DNA of 64,000 nt from Leisingera daeponensis. GTDB taxonomy: Bacteria; Pseudomonadota; Alphaproteobacteria; Rhodobacterales; Rhodobacteraceae. The notes under the pieces are model-generated. The model worked only from the letters and a program-made list of their open reading frames with translations. It was not told the origin of the DNA and did not search any database. Location of the stretch: the NCBI RefSeq assembly GCF_019801465.1, contig NZ_JAHVJA010000008.1:157951-221950 (forward strand), given 5' to 3'. The translations under genes were made by a program, and so were the position numbers. This document shows positions 63,882-64,000 of the stretch, one piece after another (position 1 is the stretch's first letter; each line of letters opens with the position of its first letter).

Positions 63882-64000
63882 GTAAGCGTTGCCCCCGCCT
63901 CACGCGGGATCAGCTTGACGGTGGGAAGTTCCAGGGCAGGAGCTCGTCGAGCCGGCTGGCAGGGTGACCTGCAGCGATGGCTTCGAGGGTGGCCTTGAGG
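63882..64000 (-). mobile_element. IS66-family element, 3' end, partial
   Basis: From 63882 reading into the window end: GTAAGCG as the terminal inverted-repeat start of IS66 elements, then the 3' end of the transposase. The rest lies outside the window. Confidence 0.7.
63910..64000 (-). CDS. IS66-family transposase, C-terminal end, partial
   Basis: Read leftwards: LKATLEAIAAGHPASRLDEL, then LPWNF and PPSS before the stop at 63910. The HPASRLDELLPW block is the C-terminal mark of the IS66 TnpC transposase. The gene continues beyond base 64000. Confidence 0.75.
   Translation of the reverse strand, partial: LKATLEAIAAGHPASRLDELLPWNFPPSS

Overview
The window comes from an alphaproteobacterium of the roseobacter group (Rhodobacteraceae, Leisingera/Phaeobacter-like). 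This rests on high-GC coding, the conserved run murA - DUF2948 - hisD - UPF0262 - LMW phosphatase - infA - maf - RNase E/G - yacG, and FecBCDE-type iron uptake genes. No search was run, so the genus is an inference.

Layout. Bases 1-9408 are host accessory genes: a secreted amidohydrolase, a 5'-truncated sterol-desaturase relative, a TonB-dependent receptor, and a divergent four-gene periplasmic-binding-protein/ABC transporter for a ferric chelate. Bases 9409-12982 are a graveyard beside tRNA-Phe: a broken IS110 transposase, a frameshifted tyrosine-recombinase-like gene and the tail of a serine recombinase. Bases 13064-24204 are the conserved housekeeping block on the minus strand, with a few acetyltransferase, SDR and small genes.

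A complete-looking prophage of about 39.4 kb occupies 24316-63766. It is integrated in the 3' half of tRNA-Thr(GGU) and flanked by a 49-bp direct repeat (attL/attR). It is lambda-like: Nu1/GpA-type terminase, gpW, portal, ClpP-capsid fusion, DUF2190 cement protein, tail genes including a G/GT pair with the slippery heptamer GGGAAAG, tape measure, a 1832-residue J-like tip protein with 126-bp repeats, then a lysis module (holin-like/SAR-endolysin fusion and overlapping spanins). Nearly all lytic genes run leftwards on the minus strand from an operator region at 56315-56398. The early part carries ssb, a CHC2/Toprim primase and a D5-type helicase. It is followed by a Q-position gene and a late promoter/terminator pair at 49013-49116. 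The plus strand carries a short repressor, a tiny membrane protein, an excisionase-like gene overlapping the integrase, and several small genes.

Copies of a palindrome close to ACCTTWWAAGGT lie in almost every non-coding gap of the prophage, on top of predicted promoters. They look like one repressor regulon. Cargo includes a Doc-type toxin with an unusual cysteine-rich partner (51029-51636), a T5 A1-like metallophosphoesterase, two GNAT-like proteins, and a visibly AT-richer pair near attR (AlbA_2/ATPase protein plus HsdR-N nuclease-like protein) that may be a defence cassette. The window ends in the 3' end of an IS66 element.
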